Below are positions 1 through 5,447 of a stretch of 5,447 bases of DNA, piece by piece (position 1 is the stretch's first letter; each line of letters starts with the position of its first letter). The notes beneath the pieces were generated by a model, which saw only the letters and a program-made list of their open reading frames with translations, did no database searches and was not told the DNA's origin. A program made the position numbers and the translations under genes. This stretch comes from Clostridia bacterium. GTDB taxonomy: Bacteria > Bacillota > Clostridia > Oscillospirales > CAG-272. The stretch spans positions 1-5,447 of the forward strand of contig JAFQOC010000103.1 of assembly GCA_017420845.1 (NCBI GenBank), read 5' to 3'.

Positions 1-98
1 GCTTCGCCCCCACTACCCCAGCGTAACTGCAACCCAACGCACCGATAAACCCAAATTTGAAAGTCAACTGAATCGCTGCCCAAATTTTCTTAAATATC

Positions 99-127
99 TT
101 GATTTTCCGCCCACTGTATGCTATAAT
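99..127 (+). promoter_or_regulatory. Sigma-A promoter of the DUF5107 gene
   Basis: The -35 element TTGATT (99-104) is separated by exactly 17 bp from a perfect TATAAT (122-127). TG stands at 119-120, giving an extended -10 (TGCTATAAT). Transcription should start near 134, leaving a leader of about 30 nt before the ATG at 166. The element match and spacing are seen directly; promoter activity is inferred. Confidence 0.85.
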
Positions 128-150
128 GAACCCAACAAATCCACCACCCG

Positions 151-157
151 AAAGGAG
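151..157 (+). promoter_or_regulatory. Ribosome binding site of the DUF5107 gene
   Basis: AAAGGAG ends 8 nt before the ATG at 166. A second in-frame ATG at 172 would lie 14 nt away, so this site favours the upstream start. Confidence 0.85.
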
Positions 158-165
158 ACCCCACC

Positions 166-2145
166 ATGTCCATGACCATCTGTGAAGTCCTCCTCCCCTC
201 CGCTCATTTCAACGGCGAATCCACCCTTCCCTCCCTCTACGAAATGTCCAACGTCCAAGGCCTCACCCGCTCCGCCCTGGACGAGGACGACGAGCTCTTC
301 GTGGGCTACGGCTTCCTACCCTCCATCTTCCCTTATAAAATGCAGGATCTCTACGACCGCTCCGAGGAGCTGACCCCCTATATCGGCGTGATTCTGGAAA
401 ACCAATACCTCAAAGCCCTGTTCCTCCCCGAGCTGGGCGGCCGCCTGTGGTCTCTCTACGATAAGGTAGCGGGAAAGCATCTGCTCTACGATAATCCCGT
501 GGTCCGCCCCTGTAACCTGGCCGTCCGCAACGCCTGGCTGGCAGGTGGCATTGAGTTCAACTGCGGCATGGTGGGACACCATCCCTTCACCTGCTCCCGT
601 ATCCATGCGGCAGAAACCAAGCTGGAGGACGGTACCCCCGTGCTCCGTATGTACGAGTATGAGCGTATCCGCGCCTGCGTCTACCAGATGGATTTCTTCC
701 TCCCCGAGGATTCAAGACAGCTTTTCGGCCGTATGCGCATCGTCAACCCCACCGCCGATACCGTCCCCATGTACTGGTGGACCAACATGGCCGTCCGCGA
801 GAACCCCGAGGCCAGAGACGTTATTGACGCCACCGAGACCTACAACAACCGCGGCGGCATGGTGGGCAAGAATCCCGTTCCCTACGACGGCGGCATTGAT
901 ATCACCTATCCCTCCAATAACCCCGTGGCCATCGACTACTTCTGGAAGATCCCCAAGACCTCCCGCAAGTACACCGCCTACATCAACCGCGAGGGCTACG
1001 GCTTCTTCCAGACCTCCACCCCGAGACTCCAAGGCCGTAAGCTCTTCGTCTGGGGCCAGGGTGAGGGCGGCAAGCGCTGGCAAGAGTTCCTCACCCGAGA
1101 CGGACACGACGGCCGCTACGTGGAGATCCAGGCAGGTGTGGCCCATACCCAGTATGAGTGCCTGCCCATGCCCCCCAAGACCGCGTGGGAGTGGCTGGAG
1201 GCCTACGGTGCCATTTCTGCCGATCCCGCAAAGGTCCACGGAGATTGGGCGGATTGCCGCGCCGAGGTGAACCGACAGTTGGAAGCCCTCATCCCCGCTG
1301 AAAAGCTGGAGGATCTGCTGACCGCCACCAAGCCCATGGCCCTATCCCCCGCCGCAACGCAGATCTGCTACGGCTCCGCCTGGGGCAAGCTGGAAAATCT
1401 CCGTCGTGAAAAGAACGGCGAGCCATCCGTGTGCCCCCATCTGGACTTTGGTGAGCTGACTGAGGCTGAATCGCCTTGGCTTACCCTCATGGAAACCGGT
1501 GCTATGGAGCAGCCCGCCGACAAAAATCGGCCTCCCGTGTCCTGGATGCTCCAGAAGGAGTGGACGGCTATGCTGGAGACCTCGGCGCCCTGCCACGAAA
1601 AATACCTCCATCTGGCCGCCGTCTATATGGCCGAGCGCAGGCTCCGTGACGCCGACGAGGCGCTGACCGAGGCTCTGTCCTTTGCCGTGACCCCCATCGC
1701 CCTGTTCCTCAAAGCCCAGGTGTACCGCATGAAGGATGACCTGAACGCCGCCGCTGATACGGCGCTGGAGGCGCTGGCTCTCCTGCCCTCCGACGTGTCC
1801 CTCTGCCGCCAAGCCCTGGCTCTGGCTCTCCGCGCGAAAAAATACGACGCCATCATGGCCGCCTTTGAGTCCGCCCCCACCGCGGTACAGGCCGACGGCC
1901 GTGTGGCTATGACCTACGCCTTCGCTCTGCTCCGTATAGGAAAGATCGCCGAGGCAGAGGCAGTTCTGTGGCGTGACGGAGGCCTCTCGGTCACGGATAT
2001 CCGGGAGGGTGAGATCTCCCTGACCTCTCTGTATATGGAGATCGAGAAGACCAAGGCTGCCGCCGAGGGCATTGACCCTGAGGCTTCTGACATCGACGTA
2101 CCGAGACGGTTTGATTTCAGAATGAACGTGCCTAAAAAGAAATAA
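166..2145 (+). CDS. DUF5107 domain protein with TPR-like C-terminus
   Basis: A 659-residue protein without a signal peptide or membrane segment, so probably cytoplasmic. Residues about 30-345 match what I know of DUF5107 (a galactose-mutarotase-like, carbohydrate-binding type of beta fold): the LPELGGRLWSLYDK stretch at 87-100, GGIEFNCG at 127-134, YWWTN at 203-207, and the TQYECLPMPP...WEWLEAYG block at 328-348. Residues about 350-470 are a linker with conserved-looking GSAWG and SWM..EW segments. Residues about 478-620 are helical, Ala/Leu-rich and TPR-like (YLHLAAVYMAERRLRDADEA, then ALFLKAQVYRMKDDLNAAAD). Relatives I recall are often near 1000 residues with more TPR, so this looks like a short form. 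DUF5107 proteins often sit with glycoside hydrolases, but none is visible here. The exact reaction is unknown; a role in sugar handling is inference. The ATG at 166 is supported by its RBS and promoter. The gene is monocistronic and C-rich on its coding strand. Confidence 0.9.
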   Translation: MSMTICEVLLPSAHFNGESTLPSLYEMSNVQGLTRSALDEDDELFVGYGFLPSIFPYKMQDLYDRSEELTPYIGVILENQYLKALFLPELGGRLWSLYDKVAGKHLLYDNPVVRPCNLAVRNAWLAGGIEFNCGMVGHHPFTCSRIHAAETKLEDGTPVLRMYEYERIRACVYQMDFFLPEDSRQLFGRMRIVNPTADTVPMYWWTNMAVRENPEARDVIDATETYNNRGGMVGKNPVPYDGGIDITYPSNNPVAIDYFWKIPKTSRKYTAYINREGYGFFQTSTPRLQGRKLFVWGQGEGGKRWQEFLTRDGHDGRYVEIQAGVAHTQYECLPMPPKTAWEWLEAYGAISADPAKVHGDWADCRAEVNRQLEALIPAEKLEDLLTATKPMALSPAATQICYGSAWGKLENLRREKNGEPSVCPHLDFGELTEAESPWLTLMETGAMEQPADKNRPPVSWMLQKEWTAMLETSAPCHEKYLHLAAVYMAERRLRDADEALTEALSFAVTPIALFLKAQVYRMKDDLNAAADTALEALALLPSDVSLCRQALALALRAKKYDAIMAAFESAPTAVQADGRVAMTYAFALLRIGKIAEAEAVLWRDGGLSVTDIREGEISLTSLYMEIEKTKAAAEGIDPEASDIDVPRRFDFRMNVPKKK

Positions 2146-2192
2146 GTGATCGGGTGGTAAACCGCAACCGCCCCAATCCATGTCAACACAAT

Positions 2193-2221
2193 AGGAGCGA
2201 CCCCGCGGGGCCGCTCCTTTT
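2193..2221. terminator. Shared terminator between the DUF5107 gene and hpf
   Basis: The arms AGGAGCG (2193-2199) and CGCTCCT (2212-2218) enclose CCCCGCGGGG. On the plus strand the stem has one A-C mismatch and is followed by TTTTGTGT. On the minus strand the mismatch becomes a G-U pair, giving an 11-bp uninterrupted stem with a CGCG loop, but the following ATTGTGTTG is a poor U-tract. The hairpin lies 47 nt past the stop of the plus-strand gene and 20 nt past the hpf stop, so it probably ends both transcripts. Confidence 0.8.
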
Positions 2222-2238
2222 GTGTATAGTCATGCGAA

Positions 2239-2766
2239 TTACTTCAAGGGCTCGATCAAGCCGTAGGCACCGTCCTTACGAGTGTAAACCACACAGGTGT
2301 CGCCGGTGGTGATGTCGTTGAAAACGTAGAAGCTGTGCCCCAGAAGATCCATCTGCATGATGGCCTCCTCGGGGGTCATGGGCTTAAACTCAAACTGCTT
2401 GACACGAATGATGGGCCCGTCCTCGGGGATCTCCTCCACGGGATCGGGAATGACCGCCATATCCATGACGTTCTCCCGAAGCCGCTTGGCCAGCTTGGTC
2501 TTGTTCTTGCGGATCTGACCCTCAATGTGATCCACCGTCTGATCCAGAGCGATGCGGAAATCGGGCGCGTCTACCTCGCTGCGGAACAAAGTGCCACCGG
2601 CGTTGATGGTCACCTCCAGGCTGGACACGTTGCGCTTGCGGCTCAGGGTGACGGTCGCCTCGGGTGAGGCCTTAAAATATTTATCCAGCTTGGAAAGCTT
2701 TTTTTCAATCAGTTCTCGGGTGTCGTCGTATACGGTAAGCTGTCTGCCGATAATGGTGATCTTCAT
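2239..2766 (-). CDS. hpf: Ribosome hibernation promoting factor, long form
   Basis: A 175-residue protein of the length and two-domain plan of Firmicutes long HPF (also called YvyD or RaiA-like). Residues 1-~100 form the S30AE domain, which starts with MKITIIGRQL, contains the KKLSKLDKYF helix at 22-31, and ends in a basic helix with RKNKTKLAKRLRE at 86-98. An acidic, Pro-rich linker (about 105-117) follows. The C-terminal dimerisation domain spans about 118-175, with the family signature IIRVKQFEFKPMTPEEAIMQ at 119-138, LLGHSFYVF at 141-149, and YTRKDGAYGLIEP at 161-173. In this family the N-domain binds the 30S decoding region and the C-domain pairs two ribosomes into inactive 100S dimers during stationary phase or stress. 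The gene has its own promoter, a strong RBS and a terminator, so it is monocistronic. It is divergent from the CPBP protease gene, with a palindrome cluster between the two promoters. All the expected parts are present and nothing is truncated. Confidence 0.98.
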   Translation of the reverse strand: MKITIIGRQLTVYDDTRELIEKKLSKLDKYFKASPEATVTLSRKRNVSSLEVTINAGGTLFRSEVDAPDFRIALDQTVDHIEGQIRKNKTKLAKRLRENVMDMAVIPDPVEEIPEDGPIIRVKQFEFKPMTPEEAIMQMDLLGHSFYVFNDITTGDTCVVYTRKDGAYGLIEPLK

Positions 2767-2773
2767 GGTGTTT

Positions 2774-2780
2774 CCTCCTT
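2774..2780 (-). promoter_or_regulatory. Ribosome binding site of hpf
   Basis: Read on the minus strand, AAGGAGG is a near-perfect anti-16S match that ends 7 nt before the ATG at 2766. It fixes the start codon. Confidence 0.9.
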
Positions 2781-2841
2781 TGCGTTATGGGTTGCGTGAC
2801 CTCGGAGGTGCCTTTGGGGCCTTCCCCCTTGGGTCATTTTT

Positions 2842-2870
2842 ATTATACCATATCATCGTGATTTTGTAAA
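2842..2870 (-). promoter_or_regulatory. Sigma-A promoter of hpf
   Basis: On the minus strand, TTTACA (2870-2865) is followed after exactly 17 bp by TATAAT (2847-2842). TGG stands immediately upstream of the -10 (2850-2848), giving an extended -10. The start site should be near 2835, leaving a leader of about 68 nt. The elements look like a housekeeping promoter; no SigB- or SigH-type promoter was recognised. Confidence 0.88.
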
Positions 2871-2889
2871 GAGGTTATCATGTAGGTCT

Positions 2890-2948
2890 GGTGAATTTCG
2901 TGAAATGTGCACAATTTCACGAACAAAATTCCTCTGCACAAATTCACC
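2890..2948. repeat. Nested inverted repeats between divergent promoters (operator candidate)
   Basis: Two perfect inverted pairs overlap here. The inner pair is TTCGTGAAAT (2897-2906) and ATTTCACGAA (2914-2923), 10-bp arms around a 7-nt spacer; TGTGCACA (2906-2913), itself palindromic, overlaps the spacer. The outer pair is GGTGAATTT (2890-2898) and AAATTCACC (2940-2948). This gives GTGAA half-sites at 2891 and 2901, one helical turn apart, and TTCAC half-sites at 2916 and 2943. TGCACAATTTCAC (2908-2920) is also repeated directly as TGCACAAATTCAC (2935-2947), 12 of 13 matching. The cluster lies wholly between the two -35 elements and upstream of both predicted start sites. A DNA operator is therefore more likely than an RNA hairpin. 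I do not recognise the cognate regulator. Confidence 0.75.
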
Positions 2949-2949
2949 G

Positions 2950-2969
2950 CGGGGTCTTGCAATTCCCCG
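2950..2969. promoter_or_regulatory. Dyad overlapping the -35 of the CPBP gene (possible repressor site)
   Basis: CGGGG (2950-2954) and CCCCG (2965-2969) are symmetric about the palindromic TTGCAA (2957-2962), which is also the predicted -35. In all 16 of 20 bases obey the dyad. Its position would let a bound protein block RNA polymerase. This is inference from symmetry and placement only, and chance is possible. Confidence 0.4.
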
Positions 2970-2985
2970 GGTTTTGTGGTATAAT
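2957..2985 (+). promoter_or_regulatory. Sigma-A promoter of the CPBP protease gene
   Basis: TTGCAA (2957-2962), a 17-bp spacer, then TATAAT (2980-2985) preceded by TGG (2977-2979) as an extended -10. The start site should be near 2992, leaving a short leader of about 28 nt that carries the RBS. The -35 lies 9 bp to the right of the palindrome cluster. Confidence 0.85.
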
Positions 2986-3001
2986 GAAAGAGTAGCGTGC
3001 G

Positions 3002-3009
3002 AAAGGAGG
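3002..3009 (+). promoter_or_regulatory. Ribosome binding site that fixes a GTG start
   Basis: AAAGGAGG ends 10 nt before the GTG at 3020. The next in-frame ATG (3050) is 40 nt away, too far to be served by this site, so the gene starts with GTG. Confidence 0.85.
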
Positions 3010-3019
3010 CTTTCCTGCC

Positions 3020-3937
3020 GTGAAAATTCCCGCTTTTACCAAGACGCATATGCTGAAACCCACCCCGAAGGAGCGGTTGACCGCCCGCCCCGTGGTGGTT
3101 CTTTTATTGTTTTTCCTGGTTCTGACCGTCACCGAGCTGGGGCGTTTGCTTCTGGCTGTGATCGCCACAATCGCCATTCCCAACAGTCTGGCGGGAGACA
3201 CGAGTATGCTCATTTCCCTGTTCGCCACCACGGCTACGGTGGCGGCAGTGCTGGTCTACTGTTTGGCCATTGAGCGCAGAACTCCCGAAAGCCTGGGGCT
3301 GATCCGCCGTGGGGCTGTTGCCGAGTACGCCGTGGGTCTGGCGGCGGGGCTGGGACTTTTCGGTCTGCCCGTTCTGCTCTGCGTGGTTACGGGGGCCATA
3401 TCCCTGTCTCCCGCTGAGTCCATGCCCTCCTTCTGGGTGGTTCTCCTTTTCTTCGCGGGCTTCCTGATTCAGGGTATGTCCGAAGAGCTACTCTGCCGAT
3501 CCTACCTCATGGTCTCCCTCAGCCGAAAGTGGCCGCTCTGGGTTTGCGCCGTGTCTAACGCCCTGCTGTTCTCCCTGCTCCACGTGGGGAATCCCGGGGT
3601 AACGGCGGTTGCCCTCATCAATATATTCCTGTTCGGCCTTTTCGCCTCCATGCTGACTCTCCGCCGCGGGAGCATCTGGATGGTGGGGGCGGTTCACAGC
3701 ATGTGGAACTTCGCCCAGGGGAATCTCTTCGGTATTCCCGTCAGCGGGCTTGCGGGGAGTCCTTCCCCGCTGGTCGCCGAGATGGGCGAGGGGGGGCGGC
3801 AGGCTCTCGTGAACGGCGGCTCCTTCGGATTGGAGGGAGGCCTGGCCGTGACCGCAGTGCTGGCGGTTGCTTGCGCTATCGTCCTGTTCGTGCCTACGAA
3901 AAAGGCCGAGATCGCCCCCGTACAGGAGGGCGAATGA
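3020..3937 (+). CDS. CPBP family intramembrane metalloprotease (CAAX protease/Abi-like)
   Basis: A 305-residue, very hydrophobic protein. Likely membrane segments are near 24-53, 63-84, 102-128, 138-152, 172-189, 195-212, 217-235 and 274-291. The three family motifs are intact and in order: EExxxR with E155, E156 and R160; FxxxH with F184 and H188; and HxxxN with H226 and N230. These are the metal-ligand and catalytic residues of the Rce1-like (ABC1) glutamyl intramembrane protease fold. The tail after HxxxN (GIPVSG at 238-243, NGGSFGLEGGL at 265-275) is typical of one large CPBP subgroup. In bacteria such proteins are linked to bacteriocin maturation or self-immunity and to regulated proteolysis, but the substrate here is unknown, and no bacteriocin or peptide gene is visible nearby. 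The gene starts with GTG, is monocistronic between its own promoter and a terminator, and is divergent from hpf. The ordered motifs make the family call firm; the function is not resolved. Confidence 0.95.
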   Translation: MKIPAFTKTHMLKPTPKERLTARPVVVLLLFFLVLTVTELGRLLLAVIATIAIPNSLAGDTSMLISLFATTATVAAVLVYCLAIERRTPESLGLIRRGAVAEYAVGLAAGLGLFGLPVLLCVVTGAISLSPAESMPSFWVVLLFFAGFLIQGMSEELLCRSYLMVSLSRKWPLWVCAVSNALLFSLLHVGNPGVTAVALINIFLFGLFASMLTLRRGSIWMVGAVHSMWNFAQGNLFGIPVSGLAGSPSPLVAEMGEGGRQALVNGGSFGLEGGLAVTAVLAVACAIVLFVPTKKAEIAPVQEGE

Positions 3938-3955
3938 CGGGCATTCCTAAAAAAA

Positions 3956-3990
3956 CGGAGACCTCCCGGAATGGGAAGTCTCCGCTTTTC
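3956..3990. terminator. Bidirectional terminator between the CPBP gene and the right-hand gene
   Basis: CGGAGAC (3956-3962) pairs with GTCTCCG (3978-3984), and after one C-A mismatch TCCC (3964-3967) pairs with GGGA (3973-3976) around a 5-nt loop, for 11 bp in total. On the plus strand it is followed by CTTTTC. On the minus strand it is followed by seven T (complement of 3949-3955). It lies 18 nt past the CPBP stop. It also suits the minus-strand transcript, for which its U-tract is stronger. Confidence 0.9.
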
Positions 3991-4007
3991 GTTGGTGTGG
4001 ATTTGGG

Positions 4008-4109
4008 TCAATCCTCCGCCTCATAGCGGATGAGTACGCGGAAGGTTTCCTCCGTAGCGTGCTGCCGCCACTCCGCTCTGTTCGGGGAGGCCGTCCTTAG
4101 TGGTCTGCT
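4008..4109 (-). other. Coding-like 33-codon stretch in a shifted frame beyond the stop of the right-hand gene
   Basis: One base past the frame of the neighbouring gene (stop at 4108-4110), the minus strand reads 33 open codons ending in ATEETFRVLIRYEAED and a TGA at 4010-4008. This is 24 nt before the terminator stem, a normal distance for a genuine gene end. This frame stays open upstream to a TGA at 4337-4335, but I see no ATG, GTG, TTG or CTG start in that stretch. The last 20 or so codons look like real coding sequence (GAG, CTC, ATC, CGC, GCG). It could be the original C-terminus of the right-hand protein, lost by a one-base frameshift, or the remnant of a deleted gene. It could also be chance. 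Confidence 0.35.
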
Positions 4110-5447
4110 ACCACGGGCGGTCCACCACGACGGGCTCGTATTGGGTCTGCTTACTGACCGCCTCGGTTTTAAAGGTCTCCACGTCCTCGGGCGTGATCTC
4201 GGCGAATAACCCGTTGGAGACGATATAAGCTCTGCCGTCGGCGGCGTAGCCCAGCTCCACCAGCGTGATGTGAGGGGTGATCCAATCGTACTTAATGAAA
4301 ATGGGGCAAACGATGCGGGCGGCCACGCGGATATTCACCTCGCCTTCAGCAAAGGTGATGTTACCGAGGAACTCGCGGACGTAGTCCTGATCCACGAACT
4401 GTCGACCGCTGAGACGAATATCCCCCATTGTGCTGTCGGTGGTCAGGTGGTACTCTGCCCAATCGATGGGGTATCCAAAGAAGCCCGCCCTTTGCAGGAA
4501 TTCGGCGTAAGTGCAGCCCATGAGGGTGGGAGAGACCTCCAAAAGAATATCCTCGATCATGTCCTCCAGCTCGGGCTGCGTGACCGTGACCTCTTGGCTG
4601 ACGATGGCATCCAGACGGCTGTGGATCAGGGCATCCAGATAGGCCTTGTTTTCCTCGGTAGGAGTCACGCCGCAATAGCTGAGCAAGGCATCCCGCAGAC
4701 CGCGGGAATAGCCGTTCAAGGCATAGTCCCGCCGCGTACCGTACTCGCTGGGTAGCTTTTCTTCATCGTGGAGATAACGGTCGTAATCGTTATAGCGGAT
4801 CATGAACAGCTCGTCGAACTGATCCGCCGACAGGTTCCCCAGCTTCTCCGACACCACCGAGGCGGGTACCTCCGCGGAGGTCGCCCAGACGTCCAGATAG
4901 GGGATCATGCGCTCGCCTACCTCCAGGCAGATCTGCTTCCAGTCGCCGTCCTTGCCGTTCTCCGCCCAATCCATATAGTCGGGCAGGAACAACAGCTTGG
5001 CAAGCAGGATGGCGCGGGACTTCTCGTAGAAGCGCAGGGGCTTTCCGTTGACTGTGAAGTGGTTGATGATGTCCGCCACGGTCTCCTCGCGGCCGTGTCT
5101 CTCTCCGAGAGGGACGTTCATGAAGGATTCGGCGTCGAAGGCCACGGTGCTTGGCTCAAAGTAGCTCATGAGCAGTTGATCCCCGCTGTGGCTGAGGAGC
5201 AGACGGTAGGTGATCTCTCCCGCGGACATGGCCTCAGCCAGGAAGTCCTCGGATAGGGAGACGAGACCCTTCAAGCCTGCCCAGACGTCCACGCAAAGGA
5301 TCTCGGTTCCCCCATCGAAATAGAGGTAGAGATACCGTCCGTCACGGGAACCCACCTGCGCCGCGGGAGTCCCCTCCCACAGGGTGACCGTCTCGCCGCT
5401 GAGCAGATCAACACGCTGATTCCCCCGCATAAAGTAGCGGTTGGCGA
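4108..5447 (-). CDS. Unrecognised protein, N-terminus beyond the window; propeller-like start and mixed C-terminus
   Basis: The frame is open to the right edge. The first in-window ATG (5430) has no RBS and is preceded by in-frame codons reading ANRYF, so the true start is outside; 445 complete codons plus the stop are visible. Numbering from that internal Met, residues 1-100 resemble beta-propeller blades (VDLLSGE at 7-13, SRDGRYLYLYFDGG at 28-41, LLLSHSGDQLLMSYF at 77-91). Residues about 115-300 are mainly helical (KSRAILLAKLLFLPDYMDWA at 137-156; DQFDELFMIRYNDYDRYL at 203-220). Residues about 330-412 are mostly strands (VNIRVAARIVCPIFIKYDWI at 365-384; ITLVELGYAADGRAYIVSNG at 388-407). No catalytic motif or membrane segment is seen in the visible part; a lipoprotein signal or membrane anchor could lie outside. 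I do not recognise the family. A secreted or surface protein is a guess. It ends before a bidirectional terminator, with a possible lost C-terminal extension. Confidence 0.85.
   Translation of the reverse strand, partial: ANRYFMRGNQRVDLLSGETVTLWEGTPAAQVGSRDGRYLYLYFDGGTEILCVDVWAGLKGLVSLSEDFLAEAMSAGEITYRLLLSHSGDQLLMSYFEPSTVAFDAESFMNVPLGERHGREETVADIINHFTVNGKPLRFYEKSRAILLAKLLFLPDYMDWAENGKDGDWKQICLEVGERMIPYLDVWATSAEVPASVVSEKLGNLSADQFDELFMIRYNDYDRYLHDEEKLPSEYGTRRDYALNGYSRGLRDALLSYCGVTPTEENKAYLDALIHSRLDAIVSQEVTVTQPELEDMIEDILLEVSPTLMGCTYAEFLQRAGFFGYPIDWAEYHLTTDSTMGDIRLSGRQFVDQDYVREFLGNITFAEGEVNIRVAARIVCPIFIKYDWITPHITLVELGYAADGRAYIVSNGLFAEITPEDVETFKTEAVSKQTQYEPVVVDRPW

Noticed and set aside
50..87. 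Direct repeat CCCAAATTT at 50-58 and 79-87 upstream of the DUF5107 promoter
   Set aside because: Short and AT-rich, with no dyad or further copies; chance is likely.
545..1270. Long plus-strand open frame inside the DUF5107 gene, with opposite-strand frames at 712-1239 and 1342-2181
   Set aside because: Pro/Ser/Thr- or Gly-rich low-complexity translations without RBS, mirroring a strongly biased coding gene in another frame.
2335..2869. Plus-strand open frames opposite hpf
   Set aside because: They lie antisense to a fully conserved HPF gene and have no RBS or domain.
2897..2923. Inner palindrome as a rho-independent terminator or RNA hairpin
   Set aside because: No U-tract follows on either strand, and both predicted transcripts start outside it and run away from it.
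2897..2923. Known operator types (Rex, CIRCE, LexA, FNR/CRP)
   Set aside because: Half-site sequence and spacing do not match any of these consensus sites well; only a loose resemblance to Rex-like TGTGAA.
3050..3052. ATG as the start of the CPBP protease gene
   Set aside because: It is 40 nt from the strong RBS, whereas the GTG at 3020 is ideally spaced.
2905..3273. Plus-strand and minus-strand open frames across the intergenic region and the start of the CPBP gene
   Set aside because: They run through the promoter and operator region and overlap the CPBP gene in the wrong frame; no RBS.
4270..5256. Plus-strand open frames opposite the right-hand gene
   Set aside because: Val/Gln/Leu/His-rich antisense translations of the minus-strand gene; no RBS or recognisable domain.
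5428..5430. ATG as the real start of the right-hand gene
   Set aside because: No RBS upstream, and the frame stays open to the window edge with plausible coding codons.

Overview
The window reads like a chromosomal segment of a moderately GC-rich member of the Firmicutes (class Clostridia, probably a gut Oscillospirales/Ruminococcaceae-type organism). Signs for this are the strong AGGAGG-type ribosome binding sites, near-consensus sigma-A promoters with extended -10 elements, the long (dimerising) form of the ribosome hibernation factor HPF, and a CPBP-family membrane protease. No mobile element, CRISPR array, tRNA or rRNA was seen. The exact taxon cannot be read from the sequence.

Layout, left to right. 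Bases 1-98 hold no gene or recognised element. A sigma-A promoter (99-127) and an RBS drive a monocistronic gene (166-2145, +) for a 659-residue DUF5107 protein with a TPR-like C-terminus. It converges on hpf (2239-2766, -), and one hairpin between them (2193-2221) probably serves both transcripts. hpf has its own promoter (2842-2870, -) and a leader of roughly 65-70 nt. The divergent intergenic region upstream of hpf carries a nested set of inverted repeats built from GTGAA/TTCAC half-sites (2890-2948). It is followed by a promoter (2957-2985, +) whose -35 sits inside a GGGG...CCCC dyad. This promoter reads into a 305-residue CPBP intramembrane protease gene (3020-3937, +). That gene converges on an unrecognised large gene (4108 to the right edge, -, 5' end missing), again with a shared bidirectional terminator (3956-3990).

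The genes form no obvious pathway. Each appears to be its own transcription unit, arranged as convergent and divergent pairs. The clearest regulatory link is the divergent hpf / CPBP-protease pair, whose promoters lie either side of the palindrome cluster and could be co-regulated by a single DNA-binding protein. The most unusual items are this palindrome cluster, the unrecognised right-hand protein, and a 33-codon coding-like stretch in a shifted frame just beyond that protein's stop codon.
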